Source of the DNA: Planctomycetota bacterium
GTDB lineage: Bacteria; Planctomycetota; UBA1135; UBA2386
Length of the DNA stretch: 41,393 bases
Direction of reading: 5' to 3'
Assembly (NCBI GenBank): GCA_016872675.1
Contig: VGZG01000028.1
Location: 1 to 41,393 of the forward strand
In this document: positions 24,192 to 32,175 of the stretch, one piece after another
Layout of the letters: every line of letters begins with the position of its first letter
How positions within the stretch are numbered: the stretch's first letter is position 1
Position numbers and translations under genes: made by a program
The notes under the pieces: model-generated
What the model was told of the DNA's origin: nothing
The model's database searches: none
The model's input: only the letters and a program-made list of their open reading frames with translations

Positions 24192-25493
24192 TCACGGCCC
24201 CGCCGCCGCGCGTCCGTCGAGGTCCAGCTCCGGCGTCCGCTCGCCGACGAAGCCCTTGCCGACCAAGCGGTCGAAGATCGGGCTCGCCATCAGCGTGGTG
24301 ACGATCGCCATGATCACCAGCGTGGCGAACAGGCCGGGGCCGATGATGCCCCGGCTGAGGCCGATGTTGATGATGATCAACTCCATCAGGCCGCGTGCGT
24401 TCATCAGCACGCCGATGCCGAGGGCTTCGCGCGGCGGCACGCCGGTGAGCCGCGCCGCCGCCCAGCAGGCGACGCCCTTGCCGAGCACGGCGGCGACCAG
24501 CACGGCGCCGCACATCAGCCACAGGAACGGCGTGTCGATCAGCGTGATTCGGGTGTTGAGCCCCGAGTAGGTGAAGAACAGCGGCAGCAGCAGCGCGACC
24601 GTCAGCGGCTGGATGCGCGCGATGACGTCGCGCGCGACGCTGCGCGGGATGGCGCTGCCGGCGACGAAGGCGCCGAACACGGCGTGCAGGCCGATCGCGT
24701 CGGTGACGAAGGCGCCGAGCGCCATCGTCGCCAGCGCGACGACAAGACCGGTCTCGGTCAGCGAGCCCTTGTCGAACAACCGCTGCGACAGCCAGCCCAG
24801 GAACGGCCGCACGGCTAGCAGCATGACGGCGACGAACAGCAGGCCGCCGCCGACGTTCTGCACGGCGTAGGCGACGTCGCCGTCGAAGCTCGCCAGCACG
24901 ATGGCCAGCAGGCACCACGCCGCGGCGTCGTCGAGCGCGCCGGCGCCGATCGCGACGGTCCCCATGCGCGTGCCGGCAAGGCCTTTGAAGTGGATGATGC
25001 GCGCCAGCATCGGGAAGGCGGTGATCGACATCGATGCGCCGAGGAACAGCACCGCCTCGAGCAGCGAGGTTCTGGCTGGGAACAGGTCGGTCCACGACTT
25101 CATCGCCCAACCGAGCAGGCCGCCGAGCACGAACGGCGTGACGATGCCCGCCGCCGACACCGCCACCGAGCTCCGGAAGTGCTGCTTGATGATGTCGACG
25201 CGGAACTCCATGCCGACGACGAACATGTAGAGCGCGAGGCCCAGCTGCGACGCCGGGAACAGGTAGCTCTGCGTGTCGCGGGTCTGCTGGCTCGGATCCC
25301 ACGGGAAGATCCACGCCTGCGCCTCGGGCGCCAGCAGGCCGAACAGTGACGGCCCGAGCATCACGCCGGCGATCATCTCGGTGACGACCTGCGGCTGGCC
25401 GAAGCGCTTGGCGACGAGCCCGACCAACCGGCAGACCAGCAGGATCACCGCGATCTGCGCGAAGAAGTGGACGGCGAGCGACAGGTTGGTCAT
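24192..25493 (-). CDS. monovalent cation:proton antiporter (CPA2 family)
   Basis: 433 residues from the ATG at 25493 (MTNLSLAVHFFAQIAVILLV). About 12 transmembrane helices. Family marks: QPQVVTEMIAGVMLGPSLFG, FVVGMEFR, the double-aspartate ion site GAGALDDAAAWCLL, FGAFVAGSAIP, FFTYSGLNTRI and NARGLMELI. It exchanges Na+ or K+ for protons across the inner membrane. There is no C-terminal TrkA-N or USP domain; the protein ends shortly after the last helix. The frame upstream of 25493 is Arg/Pro-rich antisense sequence and was excluded. Confidence 0.92.
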   Translation of the reverse strand: MTNLSLAVHFFAQIAVILLVCRLVGLVAKRFGQPQVVTEMIAGVMLGPSLFGLLAPEAQAWIFPWDPSQQTRDTQSYLFPASQLGLALYMFVVGMEFRVDIIKQHFRSSVAVSAAGIVTPFVLGGLLGWAMKSWTDLFPARTSLLEAVLFLGASMSITAFPMLARIIHFKGLAGTRMGTVAIGAGALDDAAAWCLLAIVLASFDGDVAYAVQNVGGGLLFVAVMLLAVRPFLGWLSQRLFDKGSLTETGLVVALATMALGAFVTDAIGLHAVFGAFVAGSAIPRSVARDVIARIQPLTVALLLPLFFTYSGLNTRITLIDTPFLWLMCGAVLVAAVLGKGVACWAAARLTGVPPREALGIGVLMNARGLMELIIINIGLSRGIIGPGLFATLVIMAIVTTLMASPIFDRLVGKGFVGERTPELDLDGRAAAGP

Positions 25494-25633
25494 GTGCGCG
25501 CAGCGATCGGGCGGCGGACGGTAGCCGATACCCACGTTCGGCGCAGCGTTCGGGCGCAGCGGCGCGGGCGGATGCGACGGAGACGCGACAGGCTGCGGGT
25601 TGCCGACCGACCGAGGCGAGGTATTTCTAGGGT

Positions 25634-28366
25634 GTGCTGCCGACCCTGCCGATCCCGTCCATCGTTCGCGCCGCCGCCGCCGCGGCCGCGCTGCTCGCCG
25701 CCGCCGCCGCGCAGCACGGCGCGGCACCCGCCGGCGGGGCCGACTGGTGGGCGTACCGCCCGCTGCAGCGGCCCGAGGTCCCGGCCGTGCGCGCCGCCGG
25801 CTGGGTGCGCAATCCGGTCGACGCCTTCGTGCTGGCCGGGCTCGAGCGCCGCGGTCTGACGCCGGCCCGCGAGGCTGACCGCCACGCACTGCTGCGCCGC
25901 GTCACCTACGACCTCACCGGCCTGCCGCCGACGGCTGACGAGATCGCCGCCTTCGTCGCCGACGTCTCACCGGACGCCTACGAGATGGTCGTCGATCGCC
26001 TGCTCGCCTCGCCGCAGCACGGCGTCAAGTGGGCCCAGCACTGGCTCGATTGCGTGCGCTACGCCGAGACCGACGGCTACGAGCGCGACCGCAAGAAGCC
26101 GTTCATCTGGCGCTATCGCGACTGGGTCGTCGACGCCTTCAACGCCGACTTGCCGTACGGCGAGTTTCTGCACAAGCAGCTCGCCGGCGACGAACTGCCC
26201 GACCCCAAGGTCGCCGACCTCGTCGCGACCGGCGTGCATCGCCTGGGCATCTGGGACGACGAGCCGACCGATCGCGAACAGCACCGCTACGACGACCTCG
26301 ACGGCGTCGCCGACACCGCCGCGCGCACGATGCTGGCGCTGTCGCTCGGCTGCGCCCGCTGCCACGACCACAAGAAGGACCCGCTGTCGCAGGCGGAGTA
26401 CCACTCGTTCCTCGGCTTCTTCGAGAACTTGCGGCCGCAGGAGCAGAACGCCAGAGCGGTGCCGGTCGACGGCGCGCGCGAGCGCTTCGAGCGCGACCTC
26501 GCCGACTACACGGCGGCTCGCGACGACGCGACCAAGGCGCTGCGCGTGGCGGCAACGGCGGCGTGGGACGCGATGGACGACGGCGGGCGCATCGCAGCGG
26601 CCAAGCGCGCGCTCGCCGACGTCGTCGCCAGCTACCCGGGCGAACGTGGCAGCGCGTCGCGACTGATCGACGAGGTCGCCGGCCAGGACGGTCGGAACAG
26701 CGGGCAGGTCGTGCAGGTGCCCGGCGTCTTCGGCCAGGCGCTGCGCTTCGACGGCGACGACCATGTGACCGTGCCGCGCGTCGTCAGCGGCTCGTTCTCG
26801 ATCACGTTCTTCGTGCGCAGCGAATGGCGCGGCGGGGGCAGTGGCAACGACACGCGCTGGTTCACCGGCACCGGCCTCGTCGATGGCGAGGTGCCTGGTA
26901 TCGTGCGCGACTTCGGCGTCGCGTGGCACAGCGACGGCCGCGTCGTCGCTGGTACGGGCGACCCCGAGACCTTCGTCGCGTCGGGCCCGGGCCACCACGA
27001 CGGCCAGTGGCATCATGTCGCATTCACGCGCGACCAGCAGACCGGTCGCATCGCGCTGTACGTCGACGGCGTGCTCAGCGGCGATGCGACTGGCAACAAG
27101 AAGCCGCTCGAAGCGACCAGCGAGCTGACGATCGCGCGCATGCACCCGGGTGGCCGCGGCTTCGTCGGCGACCTTGACGAGATCGCCTTCCACGACCGCG
27201 CGCTCGCTGCCGCCGAGGTCGCAGCGCTCGCCCACCAGCTACCGGGCGGCGTCGTCGCCGCGCCGGTCATTGCCGAGCTGCCGGCGTTCGCGCAGTTGCG
27301 CGCGCTGCGCCGGCCGGACATCGAGACCGTCGAGGTGCTCGCGGTGCAGGAGCACGGCGGCGATGGGCCGGAGGCGTACGTTCGCCTGCGCGGCAACGTG
27401 CACAGCAAGGGCCCGAAGGTGTCGCTCGCGTTTCCAGCGCTCGCCGGCGGCGGCGCGCCCGCCGAGGTCGTGCCGACGCAACACAGCTCCGGCCGACGCA
27501 CCGCGCTGGCGCAGTGGATCACGCGACCAGACCACGTGCTGACTTGGCGCGTCGCCGCCAACCGCGTCTTCCAGCACCACTTTGGCCGCGGCATCGTGCG
27601 GTCGAGCAGCGACTTCGGTCGCCTTGGCGACCAGCCGACGCATCCCGAGCTGCTCGACTGGCTGGCGACCGAGTTGCTGGCGCGCGGGCAGAGCCTCAAG
27701 GCGCTGCACAGGCTTTTGGTGACGTCGGCGACGTACCGCATGGCGTCGACGCACGACGACAAGGCTGCCGCCGTCGATCCGCAGAACGACGGGCTGTGGC
27801 GCTTCGACCGCCGGCGCCTGACCGCCGAGGAGATCCGCGACTCGATCCTGGCGACGACCGGCGAACTCAATCTCGAGCGCGGCGGCCCGAGCGTCTACCC
27901 GCCGATGCCGAAGGAAGTGCTCGCCACCGCGTCGCGCCCCGACGAGGCGTGGGGCGACTCACCGCCCGCGCAGGCCGCGCGCCGCAGCCTGTACGTGCAC
28001 GTCAAGCGCTCGCTCGCCGAGCCGCTGCTCGCCGGCTTCGACCGCGCCGACACCGATGCGAGTTGCCCGGTGCGCTTTGCCACCGTGCAGCCCACTCAGG
28101 CGTTGACCATGTTGAATGGCGACTTCGCGCAACTGCAGGCGCAGCGCTTCGCCGCGCGGCTCTTGCAGCAGGCGCAGGGGCTCGACGCGCAGGTCCGGCT
28201 GGGCCTCGAACTGGTGACGCAGCGGCCGGCGCGCGCCGACGACGCGCAGCGGCTGCTGGCGCTGGCCAGCGACCTGCGCCGTGACCATGGCCGCGACGAC
28301 GCGCAGGCGTTGCAGCGCGTCTGCCTCGTGCTGCTCAACGCCAACGAGTTCGTCTACCTCGACTGA
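25634..28366 (+). CDS. PSD1 protein: DUF1549 - LamG - DUF1553 secreted planctomycete protein
   Basis: 910 residues from a GTG start. Signal peptide ending AAAA with Gln at +1. The N-terminal DUF1549 region (about 50-260) contains VDAFVLAGLERRGL, RRVTYDLTGLPPT and CARCHDHKKDP (Cys240-His244). A LamG-type beta-sandwich (about 360-540) has GDDHVTVPRVVSGSFSI and DGVLSGD. The C-terminal DUF1553 region contains RTALAQWITRPDHVLTWRVA, NRVFQHHFGRGIV and TYRMAS. These large secreted proteins are a hallmark of planctomycetes and are nearly always paired with a DUF1501 protein, as here 32 bases downstream. No PSCyt1 haem domain is fused at the N-terminus. Their biochemical role is not established; polymer degradation has been suggested. 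Confidence 0.93.
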   Translation: MLPTLPIPSIVRAAAAAAALLAAAAAQHGAAPAGGADWWAYRPLQRPEVPAVRAAGWVRNPVDAFVLAGLERRGLTPAREADRHALLRRVTYDLTGLPPTADEIAAFVADVSPDAYEMVVDRLLASPQHGVKWAQHWLDCVRYAETDGYERDRKKPFIWRYRDWVVDAFNADLPYGEFLHKQLAGDELPDPKVADLVATGVHRLGIWDDEPTDREQHRYDDLDGVADTAARTMLALSLGCARCHDHKKDPLSQAEYHSFLGFFENLRPQEQNARAVPVDGARERFERDLADYTAARDDATKALRVAATAAWDAMDDGGRIAAAKRALADVVASYPGERGSASRLIDEVAGQDGRNSGQVVQVPGVFGQALRFDGDDHVTVPRVVSGSFSITFFVRSEWRGGGSGNDTRWFTGTGLVDGEVPGIVRDFGVAWHSDGRVVAGTGDPETFVASGPGHHDGQWHHVAFTRDQQTGRIALYVDGVLSGDATGNKKPLEATSELTIARMHPGGRGFVGDLDEIAFHDRALAAAEVAALAHQLPGGVVAAPVIAELPAFAQLRALRRPDIETVEVLAVQEHGGDGPEAYVRLRGNVHSKGPKVSLAFPALAGGGAPAEVVPTQHSSGRRTALAQWITRPDHVLTWRVAANRVFQHHFGRGIVRSSSDFGRLGDQPTHPELLDWLATELLARGQSLKALHRLLVTSATYRMASTHDDKAAAVDPQNDGLWRFDRRRLTAEEIRDSILATTGELNLERGGPSVYPPMPKEVLATASRPDEAWGDSPPAQAARRSLYVHVKRSLAEPLLAGFDRADTDASCPVRFATVQPTQALTMLNGDFAQLQAQRFAARLLQQAQGLDAQVRLGLELVTQRPARADDAQRLLALASDLRRDHGRDDAQALQRVCLVLLNANEFVYLD

Positions 28367-28398
28367 TCCCTCCGCGACCGCCGACCTCCGCACCGACC

Positions 28399-29865
28399 AT
28401 GGCTTCGATCCAGAACGGCTTCTGTGGCCGCACCCGCCGCGAGTTCCTCTGGCAGGCGGGCGGCGGCTTCGCCTCGCTCGGCCTGACCGACCTGCTTTCG
28501 CGCGACGGCTTCTTCGCGCGCCGTGATGGTCTCGGCGTCGCCGGCGGCGAACCGGCTGGGCCGCTCGCGCCGAAGGCCCCGCACCACCCGGCGAAGGCCA
28601 AGGCCTGCATCTTCCTGTTCATGTACGGCGGCCCGAGCCAGGTCGACACGTTCGACTACAAGCCCAAGCTCTACGGCCTCGACGGCAAGACCATCGACAT
28701 CGCCACCAAGGGCCGCGGCGGCAGCAAGAACCAGGGCCGCGTCGTCGGGCCCAAGTGGCGCTTTCGGCCTTACGGCGAGTGCGGCCACCACGTCAGCGAC
28801 CTGTTCCCGCACGTCGCCCGCTGCGTCGACGACATCGCCTTCGTGCACAGCATGTACGCGGAGTCGCCGCTGCACGGCTCGGCGATGCTGATGATGAACA
28901 GCGGCAAGATCCTGTCGGGCGCGCCATGCCTGGGCAGCTGGGTCAACTACGGGCTCGGCACCGAGAACCAGAACCTGCCGGGCTTCGTCGTGATGCTCGA
29001 CCAGTCCGGCGGCCCGATCTCGGGCGCGAAGAACTGGAACAGCGGCTACATGCCGGCCGTGTACCAGGGCACCGTGCTGCGCCCGTCCGGCGAGCCGATC
29101 CTCGATCTCGCGCTGCCCGAGGGCATGACGCCGCGCGAGCAGCGGCGGCTGCTCGACACGCTGCGTCAGCAGAACGAGGCGCACCTCGCGGCGCGGCCCG
29201 GCGACACCGACCTCGCGGCGCGCATCCAGAGCTACGAGCTGGCGTACCGCATGCAGGCCAACGCGCCGGAGGCGATCGACCTCGCCGACGAGCCCGAGCA
29301 CATCCGGCGGCTCTACGGCCTCGACAACCCGCGCACCGAGGACTTCGCCCGCAAGTGCATCCTGGCGCGGCGGCTCGTCGAGCGCGGCGTGCGCTTCATC
29401 CAGGTCTACTCCGGCGGCAACCACAACGACCACAACTGGGACGCGCACGGCGACCTCGTGCACAACCACGAGAAGCACGCCGGCGACACCGACCAACCGG
29501 TCGCAGCACTGCTCACCGACCTCAAGCAGCGCGGCCTGCTGGATTCGACGATCGTCGTGTGGGGCGGCGAGTTCGGCCGCCAGCCGACCGCCGAGTACGC
29601 GGAGGGCACCGGCCGCGACCACGACTCGGCGGGTTTCACCATGTGGCTCGCCGGCGGCGGCATCAAGGGCGGCATCAAGGTCGGCGCGACCGACGAACTC
29701 GGCTACAAGGCCGTCGAGAAGCCGTTCCACGTCAAGCACCTGCACGCGACGATCCTGCAGCAGATGGGCCTCGACCCGAATCGGCTGTCGTTCTTTCACG
29801 CTGGTTTGGCCCAGCGTTTGGTCGGCACCGAAGGCGCAGAGCCGATCCGCGAGCTGATCGCGTAG
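28399..29865 (+). CDS. DUF1501 family protein (Tat-exported, sulfatase/phosphatase-like fold)
   Basis: 488 residues. Tat motif TRREFLWQAGGGFASLGL at the N-terminus. DUF1501 body: KACIFLFMYGGPSQVDTFDYKP, GKWRF-like KWRFRPYGECGHHVSDLFPH, FVHSMYAESPLHGSAMLMM, LPGFVVMLD, VRFIQVYSGGNHNDHNWDAHGD and TIVVWGGEFGR, all in the expected order. The fold is related to alkaline phosphatase and sulfatase. It is exported folded and is the usual partner of PSD1 proteins; the 32-base gap suggests one operon. The chosen ATG starts directly at the Tat leader. Confidence 0.93.
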   Translation: MASIQNGFCGRTRREFLWQAGGGFASLGLTDLLSRDGFFARRDGLGVAGGEPAGPLAPKAPHHPAKAKACIFLFMYGGPSQVDTFDYKPKLYGLDGKTIDIATKGRGGSKNQGRVVGPKWRFRPYGECGHHVSDLFPHVARCVDDIAFVHSMYAESPLHGSAMLMMNSGKILSGAPCLGSWVNYGLGTENQNLPGFVVMLDQSGGPISGAKNWNSGYMPAVYQGTVLRPSGEPILDLALPEGMTPREQRRLLDTLRQQNEAHLAARPGDTDLAARIQSYELAYRMQANAPEAIDLADEPEHIRRLYGLDNPRTEDFARKCILARRLVERGVRFIQVYSGGNHNDHNWDAHGDLVHNHEKHAGDTDQPVAALLTDLKQRGLLDSTIVVWGGEFGRQPTAEYAEGTGRDHDSAGFTMWLAGGGIKGGIKVGATDELGYKAVEKPFHVKHLHATILQQMGLDPNRLSFFHAGLAQRLVGTEGAEPIRELIA

Positions 29866-29908
29866 CGGCGGGGCGCGAGGAGCGGGCCGGCGCGGCGCGA
29901 GCAGGGAC

Positions 29909-29914
29909 TAGAAT
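29909..29914 (+). promoter_or_regulatory. putative -10 hexamer TAGAAT
   Basis: TAGAAT (5 of 6 matches to TATAAT) stands out in a very GC-rich spacer after the DUF1501 gene. It would start transcription about 40 bases before the small gene at 29961, which then has its own ribosome site AAGGA. Confidence 0.4.
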
Positions 29915-29960
29915 GGCTCGCGTTCGCAGGCGCGGATGTGACGCCGCGCGAAGGATCCCG

Positions 29961-30194
29961 ATGATCGGCAATCCGCACGAGCCCAAGCCGGCGTCCCCTC
30001 TCGAGGCTGCGCCGCGCATGGCGTTGCTGCGCGGCCAGGGGCACTCCTTGCCGCCGATTGGCACGGGACGCCACCATGACGCGGCGCATCATTCGCGCCA
30101 ACGCTGGACCGGCGCGCTACTCGCGCTGCTGCTATTCGGCGGCACGCTGGTCGGGGTCATCGGCATGGGACTTGGCTGGTGGAGCCGCTGGTGA
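29961..30194 (+). CDS. small single-pass membrane protein
   Basis: 77 residues, not recognised. The ATG at 29961 has AAGGA at 29951-29955, 5 bases upstream. An in-frame ATG at 29913 overlaps the putative -10 element and would add an Arg-rich leader, so it was not used. The first half is Pro/His-rich and polar (PPIGTGRHHDAAHHSRQR); the second is a single transmembrane helix (WTGALLALLLFGGTLVGVIGMGLGWW). N-in or N-out cannot be decided. It follows the PSD1-DUF1501 pair and might be part of their operon. Confidence 0.5.
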   Translation: MIGNPHEPKPASPLEAAPRMALLRGQGHSLPPIGTGRHHDAAHHSRQRWTGALLALLLFGGTLVGVIGMGLGWWSRW

Positions 30195-30243
30195 GCTGCG
30201 GTCGGCTGCGGCCCCACGCGCGACTGGATCCAACGCCCGCTGT

Positions 30244-30570
30244 CTAGTTGGTGCTCGGCGAGCGATCCGGCTGCGCTAGCTCGCCCTCGACGCGGTTGAT
30301 GTCGAGCGCGACGAGTGTGGCGAGGTATACGGCGCTGTCCTCCGGCCGCTCGGCGACGAAGGCGCGCGCAACGGCGACGAACTCGCGGAAGCCGATGATG
30401 CCGGCTTCACCGCGGCTCAACAGGCGCGCGCCGAAGTCGAGGGCGTGGGGGAGTGCGATTCGGCGCAGGGACTTGCGCGCTTGTGCGGCGGGCGTGGGTG
30501 GCAGCATGGTGGAGATGGCGCGCTGGCGGGCAACGCGCGCGCGGGCGAGGTAGTGCGCGACCGGGGGCAA
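30244..30570 (-). CDS. hypothetical protein downstream of senB
   Basis: 108 residues from a TTG at 30570 (or 87 from the ATG at 30507). No family recognised. It starts 25 bases after the senB stop on the same strand, so it may be cotranscribed. The sequence is mostly helical and soluble-looking, with no signal or membrane segment. The central part (GFREFVAVARAFVAERPEDS) and YLATLVALDINRVEGEL look like real protein rather than antisense shadow. If real, it could belong with selenosugar metabolism, but nothing in it shows this. Confidence 0.45.
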   Translation of the reverse strand: MPPVAHYLARARVARQRAISTMLPPTPAAQARKSLRRIALPHALDFGARLLSRGEAGIIGFREFVAVARAFVAERPEDSAVYLATLVALDINRVEGELAQPDRSPSTN

Positions 30571-30595
30571 GCGCGGCGCGCGCCGTCGCCGCCGG

Positions 30596-31585
30596 TCAGT
30601 CGAGGCCGATGTCGGCGAGCAGCGCGGCCCAGGCGGCGCGTTCGCGCGCCGGCGCCACCATCGGCCGCAGCGCTGCGGCGCGGGCGCGCAGCCCGGCGAA
30701 GAACGCGGCGTCGCCGGCCGCGCGCGCGAGCAATGCGCCGAGCGCCGCCGCGTCGCCGGCCGGGAACAGGCCCGGCCAGTCGTCGCCGAGCAGCGCGGTG
30801 TTGCCGGGCACGGCGGTGGCGAGCGGCGGCACGCCGGCGGCGAGCGCTTCCGACACGACGTTGGCGCCGCCTTCGGCCGCCGACGGCACGACCAGCACGT
30901 CGCTCGCGGCGAGCAGCGCGCGGGCTTGGCGGCGCGGCAGCTCGCCGAGCCAGCGCGCGCGCGGCTCGGCGGCCACCGCGGCGCGCATCGCGGCGGCGAG
31001 GTCGTCGGTCAGCGCGCGGCCGGCGACGACGACTTGGACCAAGGGCGTGTCCGGCACGTGCGCGAGCGCGTGCACGGGCAGCAGCGGGTCCTTCACGAGG
31101 CGCAGGTGCGCGAGCACGCACGCGACGAACGGGCGCGCGACGGCTCCGGACGACGCCGCGTGCGCGCCCACCGTCGTCGCCGACTGCACGATCGCGCGCG
31201 CCTTGGCGCGCAGCGCCGCCGGCAGCGCCGACGCGGCGAGCGGTTGCAGCGCCACGATCGCGTCGGCCGCGGCGAGCGCTGCCGCGCTGTCCGGCGTCGG
31301 CTCGTAGCGCGGATAGACGTCGGTGCCGGCGAGCATCACGACGAACCGCGCGTCCGGCCGGGCCGCCTTCGCCGCGACCGCCGCCGTCGCCGACTTCACC
31401 GCGTGCACGGCGACGACGAGGTCGCACGGCTCGTCGCGCCACGCGGTGCGCACGCGCGTCGTCCAGCCGAGCTGGCGCAGCAGACCGGCGACGCGCAGCG
31501 CGGTGGTGCGATTGCCCGCACGGCTGCCGCGCGGCGCCGGCGTCAGCACGACGGCGATGCGACGGCGCGCTACGTTGTCAGCCAT
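30596..31585 (-). CDS. senB: SenB-type selenosugar synthase (TIGR04348 glycosyltransferase)
   Basis: 329 residues from the ATG at 31585. GT4-like two-domain glycosyltransferase. The N-terminus RRIAVVLTPAPRGSRAGNRT, then EPCDLVVAVHAVKSA, FVVMLAGTDVYP, ADAIVALQPLAASALP and RAKARAIVQSA, matches the TIGR04348/SenB pattern. The C-terminal nucleotide-sugar site is SDVLVVPSAAEGGANVVSEAL. SenB joins selenophosphate to a UDP-sugar to make a selenosugar, which SenA-type enzymes use for selenoneine. Neither senA nor senC (selD-like) lies in the window, so the pathway end product is open. Its start codon overlaps the divergent lipoprotein start in the palindrome CATG. A selenoprotein gene lies 354 bases away on the same strand. 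Confidence 0.8.
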   Translation of the reverse strand: MADNVARRRIAVVLTPAPRGSRAGNRTTALRVAGLLRQLGWTTRVRTAWRDEPCDLVVAVHAVKSATAAVAAKAARPDARFVVMLAGTDVYPRYEPTPDSAAALAAADAIVALQPLAASALPAALRAKARAIVQSATTVGAHAASSGAVARPFVACVLAHLRLVKDPLLPVHALAHVPDTPLVQVVVAGRALTDDLAAAMRAAVAAEPRARWLGELPRRQARALLAASDVLVVPSAAEGGANVVSEALAAGVPPLATAVPGNTALLGDDWPGLFPAGDAAALGALLARAAGDAAFFAGLRARAAALRPMVAPARERAAWAALLADIGLD

Positions 31586-31913
31586 GTCGCCCCGCCTCCT
31601 CGCCGTCGCCGCTGGCGTGGCAACCATGTTCGCTGCCTGCGCCGCCGCGCCGCCGCCGCCCGCGCCGTTCGACCCGGCGACGGCGCAGAGCGTGCGGCCG
31701 GGCATCAACGCCGACTTCACCAACCCGCGGCTCGACATCGACGCGATGGCCGAGCGCATCGAGGGCACGAGCCGCCAGTGGATCGTCGACCACGTGCGCT
31801 ACGGCCGCGAGACGGCGATCCAAGAAGTCACCGCCGCCGACTTCGCTCTCGTCGTGGTCGTGCCAGTCGGATGGACGGAGAACTACTTCCTCCGCTTCAA
31901 GGAGCGCGGCTGA
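31584..31913 (+). CDS. lipoprotein: internally deleted SAM-methyltransferase-like protein
   Basis: 109 residues from the ATG at 31584; an in-frame ATG at 31557 is also possible. Lipobox FAAC. The mature part has two blocks recalling secreted planctomycete SAM methyltransferases: RPGINADFTNPRLDIDAMAE, which in full-length members precedes the Rossmann core, and SRQWIVDHVRYGRETAIQEV through ENYFLRFKERG, which forms their C-terminus. The whole SAM-binding core (about 130-150 residues with the GxGxG motif) is absent, and the blocks meet at RIEGTSR. Both blocks naturally contain an R-x-x-x-x-SR motif there, so an in-frame recombination deletion is a good explanation. The product cannot be an active methyltransferase. 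It may be a relic or a repurposed binding protein. Confidence 0.6.
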   Translation: MSPRLLAVAAGVATMFAACAAAPPPPAPFDPATAQSVRPGINADFTNPRLDIDAMAERIEGTSRQWIVDHVRYGRETAIQEVTAADFALVVVVPVGWTENYFLRFKERG

Positions 31914-31918
31914 GCCCG

Positions 31919-31938
31919 CGTGCGCGCCGCGCCGCACG
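31919..31938. terminator. possible hairpin between the convergent lipoprotein and selenoprotein genes
   Basis: CGTGCG (31919-31924) pairs with CGCACG (31933-31938) across an 8-base loop, filling the gap between the two convergent stop codons. There is no T-run on either side. Confidence 0.3.
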
Positions 31939-32169
31939 TCAGCCCTGGCCGAACTGGCGAAGGATCTCGTCGTGGTGCGGGAAGCGGTCGCCGTCGCGCC
32001 GCTTCTTGTCCCACAGCAGGGCGCCGTCGGCCCTCACCACGAAGTCGCCGCGGCCGCCGGGCTTCGTCTCCACTTGCGCGCCCGGATGGGCCTTCTTGAT
32101 CGCGGCGGCCAGACTGGTCGCCTTCGGCAGGTAGCTTCAAGCCACGCAGTATTCGATCGTGACGCGCAT
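31939..32169 (-). CDS. SelT/SelW/SelH (Rdx) family selenoprotein, Sec encoded by in-frame UGA
   Basis: 76 residues if the UGA at 32139..32137 is read as selenocysteine. The ATG is at 32169 and the final stop is a second TGA at 31941..31939. The start MRVTIEYCVAU puts Cys8 and Sec11 in the CxxU redox motif of the Rdx family. SYLPKATSLAAAIKKAHPGA, then KPGGRGDFVVRADGALLWDK and DGDRFPHHDEILRQFG, follow the family from end to end, with no other break. These small thioredoxin-like proteins act as cytoplasmic redox proteins. A SECIS-like hairpin begins 14 nt after the UGA. The alternative, a nonsense mutation, would have had to hit exactly this codon. TACACT lies 6 bases before the ATG. SenB, 354 bases away, shows that selenium is used here. 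Confidence 0.85.
32104..32122 (-). promoter_or_regulatory. bacterial SECIS-like hairpin of the selenoprotein mRNA
   Basis: On the minus strand, 14 nt after the UGA, the sequence GGCGACCAGUCUGGCCGCC folds as GGCG/CGCC, one A-C mismatch, CCA/UGG, and an apical GUC loop. E. coli fdhF has GCA-GGUC-UGC in the same position, with its loop about 18 nt after the UGA. A G-U in the apical loop at this distance is what SelB needs. Folding was done by hand. Confidence 0.6.
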
Positions 32170-32175
32170 GGTGGG

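Noticed and set aside
26351-26365. CARCH in the PSD1 protein as a c-type haem site
   Set aside because: CxxCHDHKxDP is a conserved internal motif of DUF1549 itself; no separate cytochrome domain is present.
31939-31941. The second UGA of the Rdx gene as another Sec codon
   Set aside because: It is at the normal C-terminal end of the family, and the only hairpin near it (31919-31938) lacks a SECIS-like GU loop.
32137-32139. UGA in the Rdx gene as a nonsense mutation or sequencing error
   Set aside because: It falls exactly on the Sec codon of CxxU, the rest of the gene is intact, and a SECIS-like hairpin follows. A pseudogene would be expected to show other damage.
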